Below are positions 54,794 through 63,470 of a stretch of 64,000 nt of DNA, piece after piece (position 1 is the stretch's first letter; the number at the start of each line of letters is the position of its first letter). Source of the stretch: an uncultured Blautia sp. Lineage in GTDB: Bacteria > Bacillota > Clostridia > Lachnospirales > Lachnospiraceae. The stretch spans positions 1 to 64,000 of the forward strand of contig UQCM01000012.1 of the NCBI GenBank assembly GCA_900539525.1, given 5' to 3'. The notes below the pieces were generated by a model. It did no database searches, was not told the origin of the DNA, and saw only the letters and a program-made list of their open reading frames with translations. The position numbers were made by a program, and so were the translations under genes.

Positions 54794-54958
54794 CTAGTAT
54801 GATTCACCCTAAATAACACTATGTTTCGCTGGTCTGCTTTCCCGATAGCACAGTTGTAAAAGCCTCAGCGTAGCCCGCTACGCCTGCGTTTTTACAACTG
54901 CACTCTCGAAAAAGCATCCTCACCGAAACAGTACGGTATTTAGGGTGGATCATACTAG
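54794..54958. repeat. 165-bp nested palindrome, copy B
   Basis: Starts CTAGTATGATTCACCC and ends GGGTGGATCATACTAG; the outer arms pair over about 20 bases with one mismatch and again at TGTTTCG / CGAAACA. Inner stem AGTTGTAAAA / TTTTACAACT encloses the core GCGTAG-CCCG-CTACGC. Same length, core and CTCGAAAAAGCAT segment as copy A (16502-16666), but both stems have other sequences that still pair. No gene inside. Confidence 0.85.
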
Positions 54959-55039
54959 GTGTTTTTGCAGGTATTTTGCTGGTATAGAAAGCAGCACAGC
55001 CACGTATAGATAAAGTAATATGGTAGCAGGTGGTATCTG

Positions 55040-55696
55040 GTGAAGGGAAAAGGAATTCTGATTGTGATCGCGGTGATTGTGATCGCGGGCTGCGGGCATC
55101 TGCTGTATGGCAGAGCCTCTGAGAGGACATCTGAAGAGATCCGGCCGAAGATTGCGCTGACCTTCGATGACGGGCCTCATCCTGTGTATACGCCAAAGCT
55201 TTTGGACGGGTTGAGAGATAGACAGGTGAAAGCAACTTTTTTTGTGGTGGGAAAAAATATTGAGGGACATGAGGAGATCATCGAGCGCATGGATGCGGAG
55301 GGGCATCTGATCGGAAATCATACCTATGACCATGTAAAGATTACCGGTCTGCCTCCGGAGAAAGCGTGTGACCAGATTGTCAGAACAAGTGAACGGATCA
55401 ACGAAATTACCGGAAAACAAACGGAGTTTGTCCGTCCGCCTTTTGGAGCGTGGGATAAGAATCTGGAGTGCGGGTTTCAGATGTTTCCGGTGCTCTGGAC
55501 GATCGATCCGCTGGACTGGACAACGAAGAATACAGAACGGGTGGTTCAGAAGGTTCTGGATGAGGCGAAGGAGGATGGAATCATTCTTCTGCATGATTTT
55601 TATGACTCATCTGTGGAGGCGGCATTCCGGATCGTGGATGCCCTGAAGGAGCAGGGGTATGAGTTTGTGACGGTAGATAAGCTGATCCTGGAATAA
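55040..55696 (+). CDS. Polysaccharide deacetylase (NodB domain)
   Basis: A 218-residue membrane-anchored carbohydrate esterase family 4 protein. One N-terminal anchor (GILIVIAVIVIAGCGHLLYG) and the NodB domain: ALTFDDGPHP with the catalytic Asp and metal Asp, the metal motif NHTYDH, RPPFGAWD and the histidine segment IILLHDFYDSS. The usual DIDPLDW-like strand appears as WTIDPLDWTT. It probably removes acetyl groups from peptidoglycan or another cell-surface glycan. The start is GTG at 55040; the upstream purine-rich site is weak. rarA follows after 13 bases. Confidence 0.9.
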   Translation: MKGKGILIVIAVIVIAGCGHLLYGRASERTSEEIRPKIALTFDDGPHPVYTPKLLDGLRDRQVKATFFVVGKNIEGHEEIIERMDAEGHLIGNHTYDHVKITGLPPEKACDQIVRTSERINEITGKQTEFVRPPFGAWDKNLECGFQMFPVLWTIDPLDWTTKNTERVVQKVLDEAKEDGIILLHDFYDSSVEAAFRIVDALKEQGYEFVTVDKLILE

Positions 55697-55709
55697 ACGG
55701 AGGAGAGAA

Positions 55710-57026
55710 ATGGATTTATTTGACTATATGAGAAACAGTGCGATGGAGAAGGAGGCGCCGCTGGCATCGCGCCTTCGTCCCAGGACACTGGATGAAGTGG
55801 TAGGGCAGCAGCATATTATCGGGAAGGATAAGATGCTCTACCGGGCGATCCGGGCGGACAAGATAAGCTCTGTGATCTTTTACGGACCGCCCGGAACCGG
55901 GAAAACGACGCTGGCGAAGGTGATCGCCAACACGACCAGTGCTGAATTTACACAGATCAATGCCACCGTAGCCGGAAAGAAGGATATGGAAGAGGTGGTA
56001 AAGGCGGCAAAGAATCATCTGGGAATGTACGGAAAACGGACCATTCTTTTTGTTGATGAGATCCATCGCTTCAATAAGGGGCAGCAGGACTATCTGCTTC
56101 CCTTTGTGGAAGACGGGACTCTGATCCTGATCGGTGCGACTACGGAAAATCCATACTTTGAAGTAAATGGCGCTCTGCTTTCCCGTTCGGTTGTCTTTGA
56201 ACTGAAGCCGCTGGATAAGGAGGATATCAGAGTTCTGATCAATCGGGCTGTCTATGATAAAGAGCGGGGCATGGGAGCCTATGATGCTGTCATCGATGAG
56301 GATGCAAGGGAATTCCTGGCGGATATGGCAGGCGGTGATGCCAGGGCAGCGCTGAATGCCATTGAACTGGGCGTTCTGACAACAGAACGGGGAGCGGACG
56401 GGAAGATACATATCACACTCGATGTGGCCTCAGAATGTATCCAGAAGCGTGTGGTACGCTATGATAAGACAGGAGATAATCATTATGATACGATCTCTGC
56501 GTTTATCAAGAGCATGCGTGGGTCGGACCCGGATGCGGCGGTATACTATCTGGCACGCATGCTTTATGCGGGAGAGAGTGTGACCTTTATTGCCAGGAGA
56601 ATTATGATCTGTGCCTCCGAGGATGTGGGGAATGCAGATCCTCAGGCTCTTCAGGTGGCCGTGGCGGCTGCACAGGCGGTGGAACGGGTAGGAATGCCGG
56701 AGTCACAGCTGATTCTGGCACAGGCAGCCATCTATGTAGCATGTGCACCAAAGAGCAACTCCTGTACAAATGCCATTTTTGCCGCGACGGAGTCCGTGAA
56801 GAGCCGGAAAGCAACCGTTCCGTCCCATCTGCAGGATTCCCATTATCATGGAGCGGCGAAGCTGGGACACGGGATCGGATATGAGTATGCCCATGATTTT
56901 CCAAAGCATTTTTCGAAGCAGAGATATCTGCCGGAAGAACTGGGAGATGTGAAATTCTATGAGCCGGGTACGAACGGGTATGAAAAAACGATTGCGGACT
57001 ATCTGGCATGGGTGAGAGAAGAATAG
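55710..57026 (+). CDS. rarA: Replication-associated recombination ATPase RarA/MgsA
   Basis: A 438-residue clamp-loader-like AAA+ ATPase that acts at stalled replication forks. N-terminal PLASRLRPRTLDEVVGQQHI, Walker A FYGPPGTGKTTLAKVIA at about 59-66, Walker B LFVDEIHRFNKGQQDYLLP, sensor ATTENPYFEVN and the C-terminal tetramerisation domain with RIMICASEDVGNADPQAL and HYHGAAKLGHG. ATG at 55710 follows CGGAGGAGAGAA. Length is standard. The gene is downstream of the deacetylase and may share its transcript. Confidence 0.96.
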   Translation: MDLFDYMRNSAMEKEAPLASRLRPRTLDEVVGQQHIIGKDKMLYRAIRADKISSVIFYGPPGTGKTTLAKVIANTTSAEFTQINATVAGKKDMEEVVKAAKNHLGMYGKRTILFVDEIHRFNKGQQDYLLPFVEDGTLILIGATTENPYFEVNGALLSRSVVFELKPLDKEDIRVLINRAVYDKERGMGAYDAVIDEDAREFLADMAGGDARAALNAIELGVLTTERGADGKIHITLDVASECIQKRVVRYDKTGDNHYDTISAFIKSMRGSDPDAAVYYLARMLYAGESVTFIARRIMICASEDVGNADPQALQVAVAAAQAVERVGMPESQLILAQAAIYVACAPKSNSCTNAIFAATESVKSRKATVPSHLQDSHYHGAAKLGHGIGYEYAHDFPKHFSKQRYLPEELGDVKFYEPGTNGYEKTIADYLAWVREE

Positions 57027-57040
57027 ATCACTGTGAGATA

Positions 57041-57082
57041 TTTAGAAAAAGCATGTCATGCAGAGCATGGCGTGCTTCTAAA
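57041..57082 (+). other. Hairpin between rarA and the BspA-like gene
   Basis: TTTAGAAAAAGCATGTCATGC pairs imperfectly with GCATGGCGTGCTTCTAAA across a 4-base loop, 15 bases after the rarA stop. No T run follows. It may be a weak terminator or part of the next gene's leader. Confidence 0.4.
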
Positions 57083-57128
57083 AGCGAGTACATGGGAGAG
57101 AACGAAAAGATACGAAGGAGAACATTGT

Positions 57129-60100
57129 ATGAAACGAAGAATCATGGCAGCAGCACTGATCGCGGCACTGACGCTATTGCCGTGTATGGTGAGCTTTGCA
57201 GATGAGAGGCCGGTGGCATCTGCAGCGGGCGGGATACAGGTAAATGGAGGAGCCACGGACGGGCAGTCAGAGTGGAATCTTGTGGATGAAAGGACACAGG
57301 AAACAGAGACAGAAAGGGAAGAAACGCAAGGGACGGTAAGAGAGGCAAGGGCGGGTGAGACCGGAACAGTGACCGGGGGATATGGAGAGAAGATCACCTG
57401 GTCGCTCGATCTGTCATCAGGAGTGATCACCTTCAGCGGTTCAGGTGATATGCCGGCGATTTACGGGTCATCTTCCGATGAGCTTAATCCGTACAGAAAA
57501 CAGATTACGTCAGTGGTGATCGGGAATGGCATAACATCGGTGGGAGATTCTGCTTTCAGGGGCTGTACAAATCTGGAGAGCGTAAGCCTTCCGGAGAGCG
57601 TGATACGCATCGGAAGCAGCGCCTTCCAGTCATGTGAGGGATTGAAAAATTTTTCGATACCCTCGAAGGTGACATCCATTGGAGATGCTGCCTTTGCCTG
57701 CTGTTATGCCCTGGAGAAGATACAGCTTCCTGCGGGAATCACCACAGTGGAAGACTGGACCTTTGAAAGCTGTAAGAAATTAAAGGAAATGGTAATTCCG
57801 TCAGGTGTCACATCGATCGGGGACTATGCACTGATGCACTGCTATGCCCTGGAAAAGATCAGTCTGCCGGATGGATTGCAGACAATTGGTGCGAACGCCT
57901 TTTTTGATGACTGGGCACTTACGGAGATCGTGATTCCTGACAGTGTGACAGAGATCGGTGAAAGTGCCTTTACCCAGTGTAAAGTCATGAAAAAGGCGAA
58001 GCTGCCTGCGGGGCTGACGGAGATATCCACCAGTCTTTTCCAGGGGTGTACACAGCTTTCGGATGTGACGATCCCGTCAGGTGTCCGCAAGATCGGTGAA
58101 AGTGCTTTTTCCAGATGTGGACTGACAAAGGTAGTGCTGCCGGACGGTCTGGAAAGGATCGAAGAGTTTGCGTTTGCAAACTGCAGTCAGCTGATCGACG
58201 TAACCATACCCGGCAGCGTGAACTTTGTCGGGGCAGATGTATTTACGAATACAGCCTATGAGGAAAGTCTTTCTGACCAGGCATTTGTAGTGCTGGGAAA
58301 TGGTCTTTTGTATCTGTATCACGGGGATACTCCTGTCGTGGATGTTCCGTCCGGAGTGACCAGTATTGCAGATTCTGTGTTTAAGGAGCATGAGGAGATC
58401 ACAGAGGTAAGGCTTCCGGACAGTCTGCGCACCATTGGAAATTCAGCATTTGAAGATTGTACGTCACTGAAGAAGGTGACTGTCCCGTCAGGAGTAACCT
58501 TCATTGGCGGAAATGCTTTTGCGGGTACTGCTTTTCTGGCAGATCAGAAGGATGGTCTTGTGATGCTTGGAAGAGTGGCATATGCGTATTGCGGGGACAA
58601 GAATGTAGAAGAATGTGAGATCCCGGCCGGAACCGTTTCTATTTCAGACGAAGCATTCCTTTTCTGTGCTTCTCTGGAGAAGGTTACGATTCCGGATGGT
58701 GTCACTTCCATTGGAACGAATGCGTTTCTGGGGTGCGTCGCCCTGGAGTATGTAGAGATTCCGGACAGTGTGACAGAGATCGGAGAGAGAGCCTTTGGAT
58801 ATTACTGTGGAAACGGAAGCAGCGGTACCTATCTTTCGATGTCTGTGACACTGGCAGGCCATGAAGGTTCTGCGGCACAGGCTTATGCAGAAAACGGGGC
58901 CGGTCAGGCAGAGTTCCTCTCCCTGGATACACTTTCCGGTACCTGTGGTGACGGATTGGCCTGGAATGTGAATCCCGGGACAGGAGAACTGTCGATCACA
59001 GGAAGTGGAGAGATGAAGGATTATTCTTCGTACGGCTCAGGCCTTTCCCCGTTTTTTGCATACCGGAAGCTGATTACTTCAGTGACAGTGGCAGAAGGAG
59101 TGACATCGCTCGGAAATGAGGCATTTTACGGGCTTGGAAATGTAAAAACAACAGTGCTGCCGCACAGTCTTACGTCCATAGGAGATTATGCTTTTGAGAA
59201 TTGTGTAGCGCTGGAGACACTGACACTGCAGGAAAAGGTTTCAAGGATCGGGAGAGATATACTCCGGGGCTGCAGAAGTATTCAGTCTGTCTCTGTTGCA
59301 GAGGAAAATGAAACCTACAGTGCGGAAGACGGGATCCTTTACGATAAACAGAAAACAGAGCTGCTGGCTGTTCCGGATAGCCTTCCACAGGAAATTCTCC
59401 GGATTCCGGGTACCGTTAAGAGAATCAGCGAATATGCCGCCCGGGAGAACCGACATCTGAAAGGCATCTATGTTCCGGAATCTGTTAGTTATATTGGTAA
59501 CTATGCGTTTGACGGATGTCTCTCTCTGAAAAGCCTGGTATTTTCAGGAGCAGCTCCGGAGATAATCTATCAAAGATCGCTGAACACAGAAGGGATCGCG
59601 ATCTACTGTTCATTTTCGAATCAGGGCTGGCAGAACGTGATGCAGAATTTCACTTCTCCTGAGAAGAAGACCTGGGTCGACAGGGACAGCCTGACGGGTG
59701 TACAGGTGCTGGGACTGGAGGCGGAGAAAGAAACAGCCGCAGTGGGGGACAGCCTGCAGCTGAGAGCGAAGCTGGATCCTGAGCTTGCAGTGGATTTCGT
59801 ATGGAGCAGCAGCCGGCCGGCGATCGCAGGAGTAAATGAAGACGGAATGCTGCTGGCATACCGTCCCGGAGAGGTAACGATCTCTGTGAGCAGCAGAGAC
59901 GGGCAGTACCGGGCAGAGAAAAGCTTTACGATCACCGGCGAGGATTATGTGTTTCCGGATGTGGAGGTGTCAGAGCTTCCAGCAGAGGTACTTTCCTATA
60001 CTTCCATCAATACCGAAACCATGCAGATTCCCAGTCCGCAGAGAAACGGCATCTATTTTCTGAGTGGAAACCGCCTTGTGTTTTATTCTCTGGCGTCGAA

Positions 60101-63100
60101 ACAGAGTGTGCCTGTGCATACTTTTCCGGGATGCACCAATGCCTACAGTACCGGTGAGAAGCTGTATGTCGTATATAATCAGCAGTGTATGGTATATGAT
60201 CTGATCAAAGGTCAGACAGAGCTGACCTTCCAGATACCGGGATATACGGCAACTGCCGTGGGAGCAGACGCTTCCGGCCGCATTTATGTGGCGGCAAATG
60301 ACAGTAATCGAAGGTGGGATCACAGGATTTTCCTGTACACACCGGATGGAACCCTTCTTTCCCGGATGTCGTCAGGAACAGAGGTATATCGCTTCAGCGG
60401 ATTTGACAGTACAAATGGAAATTTTTATATTGAGGTATATTATGACTTTTATTCCTGGGGATACTCTCATCCGGGAATGGCACTGCGTATGGGAAGGGTT
60501 ACAGATAATGTCATTCGACATGTGGATGTGTCTTACTCCTTCACAGAGAGTGGTATGATTACACGGACGATGGATAACCTGTATTTCCTGTGCCAGGATG
60601 TAAATAAAAAGCATCAGAACAATGCCGCATTGCTTGGAAACCGTTATCTGACGGCTGTCAGCGTCATCCACGGTGAGGTGAGAGTCATGGATTCCTGGGC
60701 AGATCCAATTCATATTTCTGCAAGCTTCCTGCGTGCTCCGGTGGAAAATGATCAGGGAAGCAGCTATTCCGATACCTCCAGTGTGGGTGTAAGGACGGTT
60801 TATCATGAGGGACACGACAGTCTGATCCTTTATGAGAATGGATGCCAGCTGAAAGAATACGATATCGAAACAGGCCGGTGCACGGCACAGTATGGCACAG
60901 CACATCCGGTATTCGATATGTTCTGGATGGAGGACATGCTGGTTTTGATCGAGAAGGAAGGGGACAGATATTACACAGAAACGATCGACTGGAGTGATCC
61001 GCAGGAGATCCGGCTCAGCGGAGAAAGCACCATGCAGGTGGGAGATTCTCAGCAACTGGAGGTCAGCATTGGAAAGCCATATACTGCTTACTATGAATGG
61101 AGCAGCAGTGACCAGTCGGTGGTATCCGTTTCCGGAAACGGGAATCTGGCGGCATGGAAACCGGGAACGGCAGAAATCACCGTATCCAATAAGGATAAGA
61201 GTCTGGCAGCCAGCTTTACCGTTACAGTAAAACCGGGAGAGGGTGCTAAGCAGGAGGGAGGCATTCTTACTGTGCAGGGCACGATCAGTAATAACCGTTC
61301 CCGGAATTACTATCAGGTATGGAGCAGTCCCATGAATTCGTATCTGGCTGAAAGGGATGATCAGCTTCTGGAGAGAGTGGAATACATCGAAGGCACCGGA
61401 GTCGTGATCGAGACCTGTTCCTCGGACGGCATATGTCAGAACAGCCGGACCGTGAAGTCTGCACTTCCGCTGTTTGGAGGATTCTTTGCAGGAGAGGACT
61501 ATAATTTCCTGGTATTCGGTCAGGAAAACAGGCAGGAAAACAATAAATGCGAGATCATGCGTGTCATAAAGTATTCAAAGAACTGGGAAGAGCTGGGGAC
61601 ATACTCTGTCTATGGGGCAAATACCTATATTCCTTTCGAGGCCGGCTCGCTGCGCATGACAGAAACAGCAGGAAAGCTCTACATCCACACCTGCCACGAG
61701 ATGTATATGTCTGAGGATGGACTTAACCATCAGGCAAATATGACTTTTGTGGTGGATGAGGAAAATATGACAGAACTTGACTCTTTTTATCAGGTGCTGA
61801 ATATTTCTCAGGCCGGTTATGTGAGCCATTCCTTCAATCAGTTTATCAGGACAGATGGAACGTATGTGTATCGTGTCGATCACGGGGATGCGGGTCCGAG
61901 AGCCGTGGCTCTGACCCGTGCGGAAGTGAACGGAAAGATCACAAAGGTTCTCTATACGCTTCCGGTTGTAATCGGCGGAATGTACGGCGACAATGCAACA
62001 GGAGTATCTGTAGGCGGTTTCGAGCTTTCAGCAGATAACTGTCTGATAGCCGGAAATTCGGTGGATCAGACCGATAAAGCGACTTATTCTGCTTACGGAC
62101 AGAGAAACATCTTCCTGAGTATCACAAAGAAGGATCTCACAAAAAGGAAGACTATCTGGCTGACGGATTATACAGAAGCAGACAGCATCACACCGCGGAC
62201 ACCGCAGCTGGTAAGGATCAATGATCTCCAGTTTTTACTTCTCTGGGAAGAGTACAATGAGAAAACACAGGATATCTGCACCAGGATGACCGTCATTGAC
62301 GGTGACGGAAATCAGATTTCCGAAATCATTGCCACGGATATGCGTCTGTCCGACTGTCAGCCCATCGTGACAGCAGACCGTATGGTGAAGTGGTATGTGA
62401 CAGATGGGACAAGTCTGCAGCTTTGTGCGGTAAATCCCTATCAGCTTGAGAAAGTGGCAAGACCGGAAAGCTGCACGGACTCACATACGTGGGATGCGGG
62501 AACTGTGCTCAAAGAGCCTGCATGTGAAGAAACGGGTGAGTGCGAGTATCATTGTATAAAATGCGGGAAGACAAAGGTAGAGACGATTCCTGAAACAGGT
62601 CACCTGTGGAGTGGATGGAGCATTGTGTCCCCGGATGATAAAATCATGTCCAGAACGTGTGTCATCTGCGATAAAACAGAAACAAGGACCTACGAAAAAG
62701 ATCCTGATAACAGCGGAGACTGGATAGATGATCCTGACTGGGAATGGATCTGGGAAACCGATCGTAACGATGATGAAGATCCGGACGATGGTTTCCGGAC
62801 CGGTACGATTCCGAAGCTGAATGTATCCGGCACGCTCCCGATCCAGGTGAAGCAGTCAGTAACCCTGCGTGTCGTCAATATGAAAGCAGGCGATGCAGTA
62901 CAATCCTGGGAATCCAGCAATCCGCAGATCGTGAAGGTATCACAAACAGGAAAAGTGAGGGCACTGAAGAAGACGGGGAAAGCAGTTCTGACGGTAACCT
63001 TAAAGAATGGAAAATCGACGAAGATAACCGTAAAGGTACAGAAGGCGCCTGTAAAGACCAAAAAGATCACCGGACTGAAAAAGAGCCTGCGCATCCGGAA

Positions 63101-63296
63101 GGGCCAGAAGCTTTTGTTAAAGCCTGTCTTGAATCCGATCACATCAAAAGAAAAGGTGAAATGGCAGTCTTCCAATAAGAAAGTGGTAACCGTGTCCGCA
63201 AAAGGATCAGTAAAAGGCGTTCGCCCCGGAAAAGCAAAGCTTACGGTGAAGTCCGGAAAAGCGAAATTCAGTATAACAGTAACGGTAACCAAATGA
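57129..63296 (+). CDS. Very large secreted BspA-like leucine-rich repeat protein
   Basis: A 2055-residue exported protein. ATG at 57129 follows GAAGGAGAACATTGT; signal peptide RIMAAALIAALTLLPCMVSF. Residues about 85-560 and 600-850 are LRR_5/BspA-type repeats with the consensus IPxxVTxIGxxAFxxCxxL. Then a Big_2 domain, a long beta-rich stretch that looks propeller-like (about 945-1290), a second Big_2 (SGESTMQVGDSQQLEVSIG), another beta-rich stretch, CxxC knuckles (YHCIKCGK, RTCVICDK) and two terminal lysine-rich Big_2-like domains. No LPxTG or membrane anchor. The tail module matches that of the 18447-23486 protein. A surface-adhesion or host-interaction role is inferred from BspA relatives. 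Confidence 0.88.
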   Translation: MKRRIMAAALIAALTLLPCMVSFADERPVASAAGGIQVNGGATDGQSEWNLVDERTQETETEREETQGTVREARAGETGTVTGGYGEKITWSLDLSSGVITFSGSGDMPAIYGSSSDELNPYRKQITSVVIGNGITSVGDSAFRGCTNLESVSLPESVIRIGSSAFQSCEGLKNFSIPSKVTSIGDAAFACCYALEKIQLPAGITTVEDWTFESCKKLKEMVIPSGVTSIGDYALMHCYALEKISLPDGLQTIGANAFFDDWALTEIVIPDSVTEIGESAFTQCKVMKKAKLPAGLTEISTSLFQGCTQLSDVTIPSGVRKIGESAFSRCGLTKVVLPDGLERIEEFAFANCSQLIDVTIPGSVNFVGADVFTNTAYEESLSDQAFVVLGNGLLYLYHGDTPVVDVPSGVTSIADSVFKEHEEITEVRLPDSLRTIGNSAFEDCTSLKKVTVPSGVTFIGGNAFAGTAFLADQKDGLVMLGRVAYAYCGDKNVEECEIPAGTVSISDEAFLFCASLEKVTIPDGVTSIGTNAFLGCVALEYVEIPDSVTEIGERAFGYYCGNGSSGTYLSMSVTLAGHEGSAAQAYAENGAGQAEFLSLDTLSGTCGDGLAWNVNPGTGELSITGSGEMKDYSSYGSGLSPFFAYRKLITSVTVAEGVTSLGNEAFYGLGNVKTTVLPHSLTSIGDYAFENCVALETLTLQEKVSRIGRDILRGCRSIQSVSVAEENETYSAEDGILYDKQKTELLAVPDSLPQEILRIPGTVKRISEYAARENRHLKGIYVPESVSYIGNYAFDGCLSLKSLVFSGAAPEIIYQRSLNTEGIAIYCSFSNQGWQNVMQNFTSPEKKTWVDRDSLTGVQVLGLEAEKETAAVGDSLQLRAKLDPELAVDFVWSSSRPAIAGVNEDGMLLAYRPGEVTISVSSRDGQYRAEKSFTITGEDYVFPDVEVSELPAEVLSYTSINTETMQIPSPQRNGIYFLSGNRLVFYSLASKQSVPVHTFPGCTNAYSTGEKLYVVYNQQCMVYDLIKGQTELTFQIPGYTATAVGADASGRIYVAANDSNRRWDHRIFLYTPDGTLLSRMSSGTEVYRFSGFDSTNGNFYIEVYYDFYSWGYSHPGMALRMGRVTDNVIRHVDVSYSFTESGMITRTMDNLYFLCQDVNKKHQNNAALLGNRYLTAVSVIHGEVRVMDSWADPIHISASFLRAPVENDQGSSYSDTSSVGVRTVYHEGHDSLILYENGCQLKEYDIETGRCTAQYGTAHPVFDMFWMEDMLVLIEKEGDRYYTETIDWSDPQEIRLSGESTMQVGDSQQLEVSIGKPYTAYYEWSSSDQSVVSVSGNGNLAAWKPGTAEITVSNKDKSLAASFTVTVKPGEGAKQEGGILTVQGTISNNRSRNYYQVWSSPMNSYLAERDDQLLERVEYIEGTGVVIETCSSDGICQNSRTVKSALPLFGGFFAGEDYNFLVFGQENRQENNKCEIMRVIKYSKNWEELGTYSVYGANTYIPFEAGSLRMTETAGKLYIHTCHEMYMSEDGLNHQANMTFVVDEENMTELDSFYQVLNISQAGYVSHSFNQFIRTDGTYVYRVDHGDAGPRAVALTRAEVNGKITKVLYTLPVVIGGMYGDNATGVSVGGFELSADNCLIAGNSVDQTDKATYSAYGQRNIFLSITKKDLTKRKTIWLTDYTEADSITPRTPQLVRINDLQFLLLWEEYNEKTQDICTRMTVIDGDGNQISEIIATDMRLSDCQPIVTADRMVKWYVTDGTSLQLCAVNPYQLEKVARPESCTDSHTWDAGTVLKEPACEETGECEYHCIKCGKTKVETIPETGHLWSGWSIVSPDDKIMSRTCVICDKTETRTYEKDPDNSGDWIDDPDWEWIWETDRNDDEDPDDGFRTGTIPKLNVSGTLPIQVKQSVTLRVVNMKAGDAVQSWESSNPQIVKVSQTGKVRALKKTGKAVLTVTLKNGKSTKITVKVQKAPVKTKKITGLKKSLRIRKGQKLLLKPVLNPITSKEKVKWQSSNKKVVTVSAKGSVKGVRPGKAKLTVKSGKAKFSITVTVTK

Positions 63297-63323
63297 CGTT
63301 GAGCATTATCGCTCATACCTGCG

Positions 63324-63362
63324 AAATCCCCCGCACATAGTAAAAGTGTTTTGGGGGATTTT
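63324..63362 (+). terminator. Intrinsic terminator after the BspA-like gene
   Basis: AAATCCCCC / GGGGGATTTT with a 20-base loop, 27 bases past the stop codon. Confidence 0.75.
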
Positions 63363-63410
63363 GCATTTGTTGTAAGGGTTTACGCCGATTTTGAGAGTGC
63401 GAAGCACGGA

Positions 63411-63444
63411 AAAATCGACGTCAGGCTCATTTGTCGGGTAACTC
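63411..63444 (+). repeat. Right end of the 45.1-kb inverted-repeat element, second copy
   Basis: AAAATCGACG, then TCAGGCTCATTTGTCGGG and TAACTC, aligned without gaps to 45271-45304 with about seven differences. The left part of that element is not recognisable here. Confidence 0.5.
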
Positions 63445-63470
63445 TTGTTATGGTGCCGTGGCCAAAAGTA

